Assembly (NCBI RefSeq): GCF_022899355.1
Contig: NZ_JALJCK010000001.1
Span: 534,346 to 598,345 of the forward strand
From: Shinella yambaruensis
Lineage (GTDB): Bacteria > Pseudomonadota > Alphaproteobacteria > Rhizobiales > Rhizobiaceae
DNA: 64,000 nucleotides
Direction: 5' to 3'
Part shown: positions 16,964-24,434 of the stretch, piece after piece
How the letters are laid out: each line of letters starts with the position of its first letter
Position numbering within the stretch: position 1 is the stretch's first letter
Position numbers and translations under genes: made by a program
Notes under the pieces: model-generated
Database searches by the model: none
What the model was told of the DNA's origin: nothing
Seen by the model: only the letters and a program-made list of their open reading frames with translations

Positions 16964-17010
16964 GAATGCCGTCTCCTGCGAACCGCTCCGGCCCGCGCCG
17001 GTCGCTTGGA

Positions 17011-17118
17011 GTTAGAGTGCCTTGGCTTCTCCTCGAAAAACCAAAGCACTCTAACTCTTTGTTTTAACGCAATTCCGGGCGCAAAACCGCTTCGCGACTT
17101 CTGCTGGAATTGCTCTAG
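17011..17118. repeat. RIME-like double palindrome
   Basis: Two palindromes in about 108 bp: GTTAGAGTGC...GCACTCTAAC (17011-17025 with 17041-17055) and GCAATTCC...GGAATTGC (17069-17076 with 17106-17113). Size and two-palindrome layout match the Rhizobium-specific intergenic mosaic element class; the assignment is by layout, not by alignment. Confidence 0.65.
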
Positions 17119-17142
17119 CGGCGAAATGTGGCCAAATCGGTA

Positions 17143-17538
17143 TCAGTTGCCCGGCGTCCAGGCATCGTAATCGCCCGTCACGCGCGGACGTTCGCCGGCG
17201 GCGGCAAGCGAGCCCGGCGGACGGTAGGCCTGGGCAGTGCCGGTCGGGTTCTGGCGGTGCGGCTTTTCCCACTCGCGGGCCTGGTACGTCTCGTCGGCCG
17301 GGGAAACGTCGGTGCGGTGGTGCATCCAGCCATGCCAGCCCGCGGGAATGGCCGAGGCTTCCGCATAACCGTTGTAGATCACCCAGCGGCGCGTGCGGCC
17401 TTCGGAATCCTTGCCGCCCTGGTAATAGACATTGCCGAATTCGTCCTGGCCGACCCGGGTGCCGAAGCGCCAGGTGTGGAAGCGGGTGCCGATCGTCTGA
17501 CCGTTCCACCAGGTGAAGATCTGCTTGAGAAGGTTCAT
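17143..17538 (-). CDS. NADH:ubiquinone oxidoreductase accessory subunit, NDUFA12 family
   Basis: A 131-residue homologue of the mitochondrial complex I accessory subunit NDUFA12 (B17.2), found in alphaproteobacteria. Family features: an N-terminal FTWWNGQTIGTR segment, the VGQDEFGNVYYQ strand, and RRWVIYNGYAEASAIPAGWHGWMHHRTD. It should bind the peripheral arm of complex I, whose subunit nuoN lies at the far end of this window. The gene stands alone, upstream of the DUF2155 gene on the same strand. Confidence 0.88.
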   Translation of the reverse strand: MNLLKQIFTWWNGQTIGTRFHTWRFGTRVGQDEFGNVYYQGGKDSEGRTRRWVIYNGYAEASAIPAGWHGWMHHRTDVSPADETYQAREWEKPHRQNPTGTAQAYRPPGSLAAAGERPRVTGDYDAWTPGN

Positions 17539-17691
17539 GGGCTGGCGTCCTTGGCAGGGCCGTGCCGGAAGCGCGGCCCGAGACTGTTGGGCCGCCCGCG
17601 GAAAGCGGGCGATCTTTCCTCCGCTTATGGCGCGAGAGCACCGGAATGTCCAGCGATTCCCGCCCCTTCGCCCACGGCTTTTCGCCGCGGG

Positions 17692-18192
17692 TCAGCCGCC
17701 GAGCGGCTTCTCGTAGACATCCAATGGCACGCCGGAGATCGCGTCCGCCGTATGCCGCGCCTCGCCCACCTTGGCAAAGCCGTGCGCCTGGTAGAAGGCG
17801 ACCGCCGCCTCGTTGCGCGGATCGACCTCCAGGAGCATGGTGCTGGCATCCGGGAAGCAGGTCTCGAGCTCGGCGAACATGTCGCGGCCGATGCCCTGGC
17901 GCTGGTAGCGCGGCAGCACGTAGAGCTGGTGCAGGAACGCCGCCTTCGGCCGATCCTTCGCCATGGCCGCATACCCCATGCCGGCAAGCTCCTTGCCGTT
18001 GTCGGCGACGACGAACTCGCTGTCCTTGCGCTCCAGCCGGGCTTTCAGCGCCGGCACGGAATGCCAGCGCGCGGTGATCTCGTTCACCTTGTCGGCGCCG
18101 TAGAGCACGTCATAGGTGGCATGCCACGTCTCGGCCAGGAGCGCGCTGACCTTCGCCAGATCGCGCTCGGAGGCCGTGCGGACGAAGAACAT
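17692..18192 (-). CDS. GNAT family N-acetyltransferase
   Basis: A 166-residue acetyl-CoA-dependent transferase. The acetyl-CoA loop QRQGIGRDMF (Q/RxxGxG/A motif) follows the strand HQLYVLPRY, and the C-terminal AVAFYQAHGFAKVGE is typical. Substrate not predictable. It lies downstream of gatB on the same strand, separated by a palindromic repeat. Confidence 0.85.
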   Translation of the reverse strand: MFFVRTASERDLAKVSALLAETWHATYDVLYGADKVNEITARWHSVPALKARLERKDSEFVVADNGKELAGMGYAAMAKDRPKAAFLHQLYVLPRYQRQGIGRDMFAELETCFPDASTMLLEVDPRNEAAVAFYQAHGFAKVGEARHTADAISGVPLDVYEKPLGG

Positions 18193-18210
18193 GGAAAGTT
18201 CCTTTGTTTT

Positions 18211-18259
18211 GAAGCGATTCCGGACGGAAACCGCTTCACACTTTTCCTGGAATCGCTTC
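18211..18259. repeat. RIME-like palindrome between gatB and GNAT genes
   Basis: GAAGCGATTCC (18211-18221) and GGAATCGCTTC (18249-18259) flank a centre similar to the second half of the double palindrome at 17069-17113. It touches the gatB stop codon and can serve as its 3' hairpin. Confidence 0.65.
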
Positions 18260-19760
18260 AGTCCTCGATGCCGAGCTTGGCCTTGACGAGGGCCTGCACC
18301 GCCTGCGGGTTGGCCTTGCCGCCCGTCGCCTTCATCACCTGGCCGACGAACCAGCCGGCAAGCGTGGGCTTGGCCTTCACCTTCTCGACCTGGTCCGGGT
18401 TGGCGGCGATGATCTCGTCGACGGCCTTCTCGATGGCGCCGGTATCCGTCACCTGCTTCAGGCCGCGCGCCTCGACGATCTCGGCCGGGTTGCCGCCCTC
18501 GTTCCAGACGATCTCGAAGAGGTCCTTGGCGATCTTGCCGGAAATCGTGCCGTCCTTGATGAGATCGATGATCTGCCCAAGCTGGGCGGGTGAAACCGGA
18601 GTCTCTTCAATGGCTTTGCCGGCTTTGTTCAAGGCGCCCAGCAGGTCGTTGATGACCCAGTTGGCGGCGATCTTGCCGTCGCGGCCGGCGGCCACGGCCT
18701 CGTAATAATCGGCGATCGCCTTTTCCGAGACGAGCACCGAGGCGTCGTAGACGGACAGGCCGAGATCCTTGACGAAGCGGATCTTCTTGTCGTCGGGCAG
18801 TTCCGGCAGGCCGGCGAGCAGCTTGCCGACGAACTCGTTGTCGAATTCCAGCGGCAGGAGGTCCGGATCGGGGAAATAGCGGTAGTCGTGCGCGTCTTCC
18901 TTCGAGCGCATGGAGCGCGTCTCGCCCTTGCCCGGGTCGAAGAGACGGGTTTCCTGGTCGATGGTGCCGCCGTCCTCCAGGATGCCGATCTGGCGGCGGG
19001 CTTCATATTCGATCGCCTGGCCGATGAAGCGGATGGAGTTGACGTTCTTGATCTCGCAGCGCGTGCCGAAAGGCTCGCCCGGACGGCGCACGGAGACGTT
19101 GACGTCGGCGCGCATGGAGCCTTCGTCCATGTTGCCGTCGCAGGTGCCGAGATAGCGCACGATGGAGCGCAGCTTCGTCATATAGGCCTTCGCCTCGTCC
19201 GACGAGCGCATGTCCGGCTTGGAGACGATCTCCATCAGCGCGACGCCCGAACGATTGAGGTCGACATAGGACATGGTCGGATGCTGGTCGTGCATCGATT
19301 TGCCGGCATCCTGCTCCAGGTGCAGGCGCTCGATGCCGATCTCGATATCCTCGAAATTGCCCTGGCGGTCGGGCCCGAGCGAGATCGTGATCTTGCCCTC
19401 GCCGACGATCGGGTCCTTGAACTGGGAGATCTGGTAGCCCTGCGGCAGGTCCGGATAGAAGTAGTTCTTGCGGTCGAAGATCGAGCGGTGGTTGACCTCA
19501 GCCTTCAGGCCGAGGCCGGTGCGCACGGCCTGCTTGACGCATTCCTCGTTGATGACCGGCAGCATGCCCGGCATAGCGGCATCGACGAGCGAGACATTGG
19601 CGTTCGGCGCCTTGCCGAATTCGGTGGAGGCGCCGGAGAACAGCTTGGAATTGGAGAGGACCTGGGCGTGCACCTCCATGCCGATGATGACTTCCCAGTC
19701 GCCGGTGGCGCCGGGGATCAAGCGTTTCGGATCGGGGGTACGGACGTCGACGATGGTCAT
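18258..19760 (-). CDS. gatB: aspartyl/glutamyl-tRNA amidotransferase subunit B
   Basis: Kinase/tRNA-binding subunit of the GatCAB complex that turns misacylated Glu-tRNA(Gln) and Asp-tRNA(Asn) into Gln- and Asn-tRNA. Starts with [21 protein letters not shown], has the [14 protein letters not shown] block, and ends in the helical YqeY-like tail ([14 protein letters not shown]). ATG 19760 gives 500 residues, the standard length; a longer frame to 19838 adds an unsupported extension. gatA and gatC are 5-7 kb away on the same strand. Confidence 0.95.
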   Translation of the reverse strand: MTIVDVRTPDPKRLIPGATGDWEVIIGMEVHAQVLSNSKLFSGASTEFGKAPNANVSLVDAAMPGMLPVINEECVKQAVRTGLGLKAEVNHRSIFDRKNYFYPDLPQGYQISQFKDPIVGEGKITISLGPDRQGNFEDIEIGIERLHLEQDAGKSMHDQHPTMSYVDLNRSGVALMEIVSKPDMRSSDEAKAYMTKLRSIVRYLGTCDGNMDEGSMRADVNVSVRRPGEPFGTRCEIKNVNSIRFIGQAIEYEARRQIGILEDGGTIDQETRLFDPGKGETRSMRSKEDAHDYRYFPDPDLLPLEFDNEFVGKLLAGLPELPDDKKIRFVKDLGLSVYDASVLVSEKAIADYYEAVAAGRDGKIAANWVINDLLGALNKAGKAIEETPVSPAQLGQIIDLIKDGTISGKIAKDLFEIVWNEGGNPAEIVEARGLKQVTDTGAIEKAVDEIIAANPDQVEKVKAKPTLAGWFVGQVMKATGGKANPQAVQALVKAKLGIED

Positions 19761-19866
19761 GGGATGCTCTTTGCGAAAGCCTCGGATTTGCCTGCCTCGG
19801 TAGAACATATGGCCGGCCGGTGCAAGGCTTTGCCGCATATCCGGCCCCTCTTCCCCCGGCCGCCGG

Positions 19867-19896
19867 TTGACAGGCAGGGCGATTCGTAACTATTAT
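19867..19896 (+). promoter_or_regulatory. promoter of the Rrf2 regulator gene
   Basis: Perfect TTGACA (19867-19872), 18-bp spacer, TATTAT (19891-19896). The expected start point falls at or within a base or two of the A of the ATG at 19903, implying a leaderless message; no purine-rich ribosome site precedes the ATG. Confidence 0.6.
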
Positions 19897-19902
19897 TGTT
19901 AC
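19886..19902. promoter_or_regulatory. probable autoregulatory operator of the Rrf2 gene
   Basis: Inverted repeat GTAAC-N7-GTTAC (19886-19890 and 19898-19902) that covers the -10 box and abuts the start codon. Position and dyad symmetry suit repression by the dimeric regulator encoded immediately downstream. Confidence 0.6.
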
Positions 19903-20346
19903 ATGAAAAGAAACAGCCGCCTTTCCGCCGTGCTTCACGCCCTCATGCACATGGCCGAGCGCGAGGCGCCGATGACCTCGGACGACCTTGCGCTCTGCCT
20001 CGACACCAACGCCGTCGTCGTCCGGCGCACCATGGCAGGCCTTCGCGAGGCCGGCATCGTGCAGTCCGGCCGCGGCCATGGCGGCGGCTGGCATTTTGCC
20101 CGGCCGCTCGCCGACATCTCGCTGCTCGACATCTACAACGCGCTCGGCGAGCCGATCGTCTTCCAGATCGGCCCGGCGACGGAAATGCCGGGCTGCGTTG
20201 TCGAGCAATCCGTCAACCGGGTGATCGGCGAGGCGCTGAAGGATGCCGAGGCGATCCTGATGGCGCGCTTCGCCGGCACGACGCTGGCAGACCTCGCCGC
20301 CGATTTCCGGGTGGCGGCGAAACACTGCCGGGCCGATACCGGCTAA
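19903..20346 (+). CDS. Rrf2 family transcriptional regulator
   Basis: A 147-residue winged-helix regulator. The HTH with wing is MKRNSRLSAVLHALMHMAER through GLREAGIVQSGRGHGGGWHFA, close to other Rrf2 proteins, and LLDIYNALGE follows. It has only Cys32, Cys98 and Cys142, without the C-x5-C-x5-C iron-sulfur pattern of NsrR/IscR, so a cluster is unlikely; a thiol-based signal is possible (inference). ATG 19903 was chosen over a frame open to 19867 because it gives the family N terminus and sits right behind an operator-like dyad. A thioredoxin-reductase-like gene follows and is its likely target. Confidence 0.88.
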   Translation: MKRNSRLSAVLHALMHMAEREAPMTSDDLALCLDTNAVVVRRTMAGLREAGIVQSGRGHGGGWHFARPLADISLLDIYNALGEPIVFQIGPATEMPGCVVEQSVNRVIGEALKDAEAILMARFAGTTLADLAADFRVAAKHCRADTG

Positions 20347-20431
20347 GCGGGAACGCCCTCCGATACCCTGCATCGAACGACCGAGACCCCTCGGGCGCGC
20401 GATGCCGCACGTTCCAAAGAAAGGATGAACC

Positions 20432-21334
20432 ATGACCGAAGATGCCATCATCATCGGCGGGGGCTTTGCCGGCCTTTCCGCCGCCCTGCAGCTCGCCCGC
20501 GCCCGCCGCCGCATCACCATTCTCGACACCGGCGAGCCGCGCAACCGCTTCGCCGCCCATTCGCACGGCTTCCTCGCCCAGGACGGCCGGCCGGGCCGCG
20601 ACATCCTCGCCGACGCCCGCCGGCAGCTTGCCGCCTACGGGACCGTCACCTTCCGCGACGTGCCGGCCGAGCGGCTGGAGGGCGAGAAGGACGCCTTCTC
20701 CGTCGTCGCCGGTGACGGCAGGCGGATCGAGGCGCGCCGCGTGCTGCTTGCCACCGGCTTCGAGGACCAGTTGCCGGCGATCCCCGGCCTTGCCGAACGG
20801 TGGGGCAAGACGGTGCTGCATTGCCCCTATTGCCATGGCTACGAGGTCGGCGGCGGCCCGGTCGGCGTCCTGGCGCGCACCGCCGAGGCGGCGCGCTTTG
20901 CGGCGGTGGTCGCCGACTGGGGCAATGTCACGCTCTTCACCAACATGGCGCCGGAGCCGGACGATGCGGCCCTTGCCGTGCTTGCCGAACGCAATGTGAA
21001 GCTCCGGCCGGGCCGCGTCACCGCCATTGCCGACGGGCCGGACGGCATGCTGTCCGTCGAGACGGGGCCGGGCATCCCGACCCTCATCAAGGCGCTCTTC
21101 GTGATGCCGGAGGCACGGGTGCGGAGCGCCATTCCGGCCGAGCGCGGCCTGACGCTGAAGGAGACGCCGATCGGCAACATCCTCCACACCGACGACACCG
21201 GCCAGACCTCCCTGCCCGGCCTCTATGCGGCCGGCGACATCGCGCTCGGGCCGGCGAACATCTCGCTCGCCGCGGCCAACGGGGTGAAGACCGCCGTCTT
21301 CCTGCATCACTCCCTGATCTGGCCGGCGCATTGA
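20432..21334 (+). CDS. thioredoxin reductase-like NAD(P)/FAD oxidoreductase
   Basis: A 300-residue two-dinucleotide-fold flavoprotein. FAD site: AIIIGGGFAGLSAALQLARA; redox motif CPYC (Cys131-Cys134) in LHCPYCHGYEVGG; NADPH segment VGVLARTAEAARF; C-terminal FAD segment GLYAAGDIALGPANISLAAANG. This subgroup (CPYCHGYE rather than CATC) is often paired with Rrf2-type regulators, as here, 85 bp upstream on the same strand. Electron acceptor unknown; it need not be thioredoxin. Confidence 0.88.
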   Translation: MTEDAIIIGGGFAGLSAALQLARARRRITILDTGEPRNRFAAHSHGFLAQDGRPGRDILADARRQLAAYGTVTFRDVPAERLEGEKDAFSVVAGDGRRIEARRVLLATGFEDQLPAIPGLAERWGKTVLHCPYCHGYEVGGGPVGVLARTAEAARFAAVVADWGNVTLFTNMAPEPDDAALAVLAERNVKLRPGRVTAIADGPDGMLSVETGPGIPTLIKALFVMPEARVRSAIPAERGLTLKETPIGNILHTDDTGQTSLPGLYAAGDIALGPANISLAAANGVKTAVFLHHSLIWPAH

Positions 21335-21336
21335 CC

Positions 21337-21384
21337 TTTGCGGATGCCCCGGCTATTCCGGGGCATCCGCAAATGGAGTTTTGA
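21337..21384 (+). terminator. strong hairpin terminator
   Basis: A perfect 16-bp stem (21337-21352 with 21358-21373) and 5-base loop CTATT, followed by TGGAGTTTT. It starts three bases after the stop codon of the flavoprotein gene. Confidence 0.8.
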
Positions 21385-21410
21385 TGTCCAACTCGTCTGA
21401 GACCTGCTGA

Positions 21411-21500
21411 GGACCCTGCCCGCTAAGCTTGCGCGCAGGGTCTGGAAAAACGATGAGCCCTGCCACTTCCGGGTGGCGGAACGTTTTTTCGCGTTCATTC
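21411..21500 (+). ncRNA. candidate structured RNA or attenuator before the YjhX gene
   Basis: Two hairpins lie between the preceding terminator and the YjhX start: GACCCTGC...GCAGGGTC (21412-21441) and GCCAC-TTCCGG-GTGGC followed by GGAACG and six T (about 21460-21490). The second looks like a terminator, so the region could be a short RNA or a conditional leader of the toxin-like gene. No family was recognised. Confidence 0.35.
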
Positions 21501-21525
21501 GAACGCCGGACGGATTCTCAAGACA

Positions 21526-21783
21526 ATGGACATTTCGCGCGCCGAACAGCGCATTCTCCACCTGCTCGCCCAGGGCGGCAGGATCGACATCGTAAAAGAC
21601 GAAAACCGGAAGATCATGACGGTCGCCTGCATCACGCGGGACGGCTGGCGGGCAAGCGGCCTCGACATCGACCTCTTCCGCAAGCTGAAACGCCGGCGAT
21701 GCATCGCCTCCTCCGGCGGCAGGCCCTACCGCATCACGCAGCGCGGCCTGGAGCTGGTGCGTTCGCAGCAGGACAACCAGTGA
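21526..21783 (+). CDS. YjhX family protein (toxin-like, UPF0386)
   Basis: An 85-residue protein matching the YjhX family over its length: starts MDISRAEQRILHLLAQGGRI, then KDENRKIMTVACITRDGW, and ends RPYRITQRGLELVRSQQDNQ, all close to Escherichia coli YjhX. The fold looks like a winged helix. In E. coli yjhX is listed as a toxin with yjhQ, an acetyltransferase, as the proposed antitoxin. Here a GNAT acetyltransferase gene is also next door, but convergent. Whether this core-chromosome copy is toxic is unknown. Confidence 0.85.
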   Translation: MDISRAEQRILHLLAQGGRIDIVKDENRKIMTVACITRDGWRASGLDIDLFRKLKRRRCIASSGGRPYRITQRGLELVRSQQDNQ

Positions 21784-21817
21784 ACCGGCTGGAGGCGCGG
21801 CGAAAGCCCGCCTCCCC

Positions 21818-22330
21818 TCAGAACCCGCCCGGCCCGTAGCCGGCTGGCGCATCCGCGACGAGCTGCCGGCGCAGGCCGACCGATTCGACGTCGCGGTCGA
21901 GGCGTTCCGAATAGTCGATGGACAGCCAGTTCACGCTATAGCCGTGCTTCTGGAAGAAGCCGACGGCCACCGTGTTGCGGGCATGGGTCTGCAGGCGCGC
22001 CGCTTCGAAGCCCGCCGCGACGATCTCCGCCTCCATGGCGGCGAGCAAGGCGGCGCCGAGCCCCTTCTTCTGCTGCGGCGGATCGATCCAGAGGTCGCTG
22101 ATCTCGTCGTCCAGCGCCTCGCGCGACGCCCATCCCGCCGGCCAGCCCTCGACTTCGGCAACGCTCACCCGCAGCCAGTGGCGGGCGAGGAACTGCTGGA
22201 AGGCATTGCGGGCATAGTCGCGCCGCACCTGGAGGTCGGCGACCCCGACGACGGCCTGTTCCCAGGCCCGGACGCCGATTTCGACGAGAGCCGGAACATC
22301 GTCCTCACGGGCATTGCGAACGGCGATCAT
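21818..22330 (-). CDS. GNAT family N-acetyltransferase
   Basis: A 170-residue transferase with the start MIAVRNAREDDVPALVEIG. The acetyl-CoA loop is QQKKGLGAALLAAM after the LWIDPP strand, and NTVAVGFFQKHGYSVN is the C-terminal core. I prefer ATG 22330 because it gives the usual GNAT start with a GGAAAGG site upstream; in-frame starts at 22354 and 22402 only add residues. It is convergent with the YjhX gene, leaving a 34-bp gap. E. coli YjhQ, the partner of YjhX, is also a GNAT protein, so a functional link is possible but not shown. Confidence 0.82.
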   Translation of the reverse strand: MIAVRNAREDDVPALVEIGVRAWEQAVVGVADLQVRRDYARNAFQQFLARHWLRVSVAEVEGWPAGWASREALDDEISDLWIDPPQQKKGLGAALLAAMEAEIVAAGFEAARLQTHARNTVAVGFFQKHGYSVNWLSIDYSERLDRDVESVGLRRQLVADAPAGYGPGGF

Positions 22331-22446
22331 GCGGACAGTCCTTTCCGCTGCCATGAAAGCACTGCCGGAAAGGCTTGGCGAGGGAGGCGCACGGCTATCC
22401 ACGGAGATGATGGGGAGAAAGGGGCGAATGCCGGCACAAACGGAAC

Positions 22447-22468
22447 CGCCCGGCCTTCCGGCCGGGCG
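22447..22468 (-). terminator. hairpin after the slipin gene
   Basis: Perfect 9-bp stem CGCCCGGCC / GGCCGGGCG with a TTCC loop, six bases beyond the slipin stop codon. The downstream U-tract on the minus strand is poor. Confidence 0.55.
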
Positions 22469-22473
22469 ATCCC

Positions 22474-23622
22474 CTACTTGTCGCGGAGCTGCACGAGGTC
22501 GTTCATCAGGCCCGCCGTCCCGTTGTGGATGGTCAGGCGCTCGACCTTGCCGGCGATGGCCTCCAGCGCCTCCAGCTCCTTCAACCGCAGCATGACCGGG
22601 TTCTCCGCCATCACCTTCGCCGTGTTGAGGAGCGAACGGGTGGCGTTCGTTTCCTCGCGGCGGCGGATGACGTTGGCCTCGGCCTGCTTCTCCGCGGCGA
22701 CGACCTGATTGAGGATGTCGCGCATCTCGCCCGGCAGGATCACGTCCTTGAGCTCGATGGCCGAGACCTCGACCCCGATCGCCGCCATGTCGGCGCGGAC
22801 CTTCTCGGCCGCCTCCGCATGGACCGTCACCTTGCGTTCGAGGATCTGGTCGAGCGTCAGCGTGCCGAGCGTCTGGCGGAAGGCGAACTGCAGCGCCCGG
22901 TAGAGGGCATCCGCGAAGTCCTTGACCTCCGACACCGCCTTCAGCGGCTCGACGACGCGATATTCGGCAGCGATGTTCACCCGGATCGTGACCTTGTCGC
23001 GGGTGAGCAGCTCCTGACCGGTGACGTCGAGCGACTGGCGCTTGAGGTCGACCACGCGCACCTGGATCGTCCGGCCGACGTTCCAGAAGGCGTGGAGGCC
23101 CGGCTCCAGCATGCGCTGGTGCGTCCCGTCGACGGTCAGCAGGCCGACCTGCCCGTCATTGACCATGAAGGCCGTGACGAGTTCCAGGCGGCGCGCCCGC
23201 GTCAGCCGGCGCATCAGCTCCGGATCGACATCGAGCCCGCCGGCAAGATCGACGCGCGTTTCGGTCCACGGGCCTGCCGCGTTCCAGGCCGTAAGCTTCT
23301 GGTTCGGCGCAAGAACCGCGTGGAGCTCGCCGTCGCGCTCGACGACGGCCACCTCGCGGGCGTTCGTGCGAAAGACCGTCAGCTCGCGCTGCGCGAGCTC
23401 CGGGAGCCTGTCGAACAACGGCTTCTCGTAGGCCGAGACGAAGGCCGGCCGGTTCACGTCGTGACGCTCCAGCTCCAGCATGCCGCGGCGGTTCGGCAGG
23501 GTGTGTTCGCCCGCGCCGAAAATGCCGAGGATCTCTCCCCTGTAGAGGGCGAGCACCCGTTCGTTTGCCTTCACGAGGACGCGCTTGCGCCCCAGGATCC
23601 CATCGAGAAATATCGTCATCAT
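22474..23622 (-). CDS. slipin, SPFH/Band 7 family membrane protein
   Basis: A 382-residue SPFH-domain protein. An N-terminal part that begins IFLDGILGRKRVLVKANERVLALYRGE precedes the Band 7 domain (about 130-310), including the VDLKRQSLDVTGQELLTRDKVTIRVN strand and the KVRADMAAIGVEVSAIELKDVILP block, followed by a coiled-coil tail (AAEKQAEANVIRRREETNATRSLL). Start ATG 23622 has AAGGAG four to seven bases upstream (a second ATG follows directly). Bacterial slipins appear in some RtcR-controlled RNA-repair operons with tRNA or Y-RNA-like genes; here two tRNA-like genes lie about 400 bp upstream on the same strand. No rtcB, rtcA or rtcR is in the window. Confidence 0.87.
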   Translation of the reverse strand: MMTIFLDGILGRKRVLVKANERVLALYRGEILGIFGAGEHTLPNRRGMLELERHDVNRPAFVSAYEKPLFDRLPELAQRELTVFRTNAREVAVVERDGELHAVLAPNQKLTAWNAAGPWTETRVDLAGGLDVDPELMRRLTRARRLELVTAFMVNDGQVGLLTVDGTHQRMLEPGLHAFWNVGRTIQVRVVDLKRQSLDVTGQELLTRDKVTIRVNIAAEYRVVEPLKAVSEVKDFADALYRALQFAFRQTLGTLTLDQILERKVTVHAEAAEKVRADMAAIGVEVSAIELKDVILPGEMRDILNQVVAAEKQAEANVIRRREETNATRSLLNTAKVMAENPVMLRLKELEALEAIAGKVERLTIHNGTAGLMNDLVQLRDK

Positions 23623-24033
23623 TCTGCTCCTTCGGTCATACGCTACGTCATGAACCGATCGTCCTTTCGTCGTTGGTTTCGATTGGCATCGGCGGCGGGA
23701 TGCCGCGAACCAAAGCAGGCTTCGCTTCCCTTGCCAGTTCCCGAGGAAACCCGGATCGCCCGGGGAACCTGCGGGCGGGGTATCTTTCAACAGGCATGAT
23801 CCGGGAACCGGCTGACGGCCACCGGCGGCGGGTTTTCGGGAGAGGATCGCGCGGCCCTTCGGCGGGCGCGGGCGCCACAGCGCCCTTGCCGGCCGGAAGG
23901 CGGCTTGACCATCACCGCGAACCGGACCGCAGACGTCCGGCGTCGGGCTTTCCGCACGTGCGCCTTTCGGCCCGCTTGCGGTCCGCCGTCCGCAGTCCGG
24001 TCCCCGGACCGGATGTAAGACAGCTTGGAAGGC
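23623..24033 (-). other. 410-bp non-coding stretch between tRNA-like genes and slipin
   Basis: No convincing gene. GC-rich with several complementary segments: TCCGGTCC / GGACCGGA (23996-24003 and 24006-24013), and a hairpin ACAGC...GCTGT just after the first tRNA-like gene (24020-24036). It could be a structured transcript leader of slipin. No known RNA family was recognised. Confidence 0.45.
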
Positions 24034-24105
24034 TGTTTGGAGAAGGATTCGAACCTTCCACAGTCAGAGTAACAGTCTGATGCTCTACCACTGAGCTATC
24101 CAATG
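24034..24105 (-). tRNA. tRNA-Asn(GTT)-like gene, imperfect acceptor stem
   Basis: Folds as a cloverleaf on the minus strand: D arm GCTC-AGTGGTA-GAGC, anticodon arm TCAGA-CTGTTAC-TCTGA with anticodon GTT, and T arm GAAGG-TTCGAAT-CCTTC. The acceptor stem pairs only five of seven positions (TTGGA / TCCAA; outer two are C-C and A-A mismatches). No CCA is encoded (GCC follows). The 5' end overlaps the CCA of the next tRNA-like gene by two bases. It may be a decayed tRNA, a phage-type tRNA or a tRNA mimic. Confidence 0.65.
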
Positions 24106-24177
24106 GAGCAGACAACGGGAATCGAACCCGCGACCTCCGGAGGAATGTCCGGCGCTCTGCCACTGAGCTAGGTCCGC
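24104..24177 (-). tRNA. tRNA-like gene with encoded CCA and a six-base anticodon loop
   Basis: Minus-strand cloverleaf: acceptor GCGGACC / TGTCTGC pairs six of seven, D arm GCTC-AGTGGCA-GAGC, T arm GCGGG-TTCGATT-CCCGT, discriminator T and an encoded CCA. The anticodon arm is CCGGA-CATTCC-TCCGG, leaving a loop of six bases instead of seven, so the anticodon is uncertain; TCC (Gly) is the nearest reading and the acceptor and T arm resemble tRNA-Gly. It runs directly into the Asn-like gene. Confidence 0.6.
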
Positions 24178-24434
24178 AATACCAGTCTTCTCGGTGCGGC
24201 ATCCGTACACGACGACGGCAGGGCCGCCGCGCGCGGGAGGAGCGGAAAAACTCCATCCGTTGACATCCGCACCGGCTGAACGACCGGGAGGGCGCGTTTA
24301 TTCTCGACTTCGGGAAGGATCAAGCGAAAAAGGCGCAGGCGCGCCTGTCGTAACGGCAGGTGTTGCCGTTACGACACGATCGGGCGATCGAAACCGTGGG
24401 CCCGCGGCTGCGGATGGGGGAGCTGAAAGCCCCC
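24178..24434. other. 257-bp region between gatA and the tRNA-like genes
   Basis: No gene seen. It holds a perfect 12-bp inverted repeat GTCGTAACGGCA / TGCCGTTACGAC (24347-24358 and 24364-24375, loop GGTGT), which could be an operator or a hairpin, and the gatA terminator. Any promoter for the tRNA-like genes must lie here unless they are transcribed by read-through from gatA. No sigma-54 type GG-N10-GC promoter was evident. Confidence 0.5.
24324..24345 (-). terminator. rho-independent terminator of gatA
   Basis: On the minus strand AGGCGC-GCCT-GCGCCT followed by TTTTTCGC. It lies about 90 bp past the gatA stop and after the 12-bp inverted repeat. Confidence 0.6.

Noticed and set aside
23565-24080. 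171-codon plus-strand frame between slipin and gatA
   Set aside because: It overlaps the start of slipin and a tRNA-like gene in antisense and has no ribosome site or family features.
24178-24300. Sigma-54 promoter ahead of the tRNA-like/slipin unit, as in RtcR operons
   Set aside because: No TGGCAC-N5-TTGC-like sequence was found on the minus strand; only weak partial matches.
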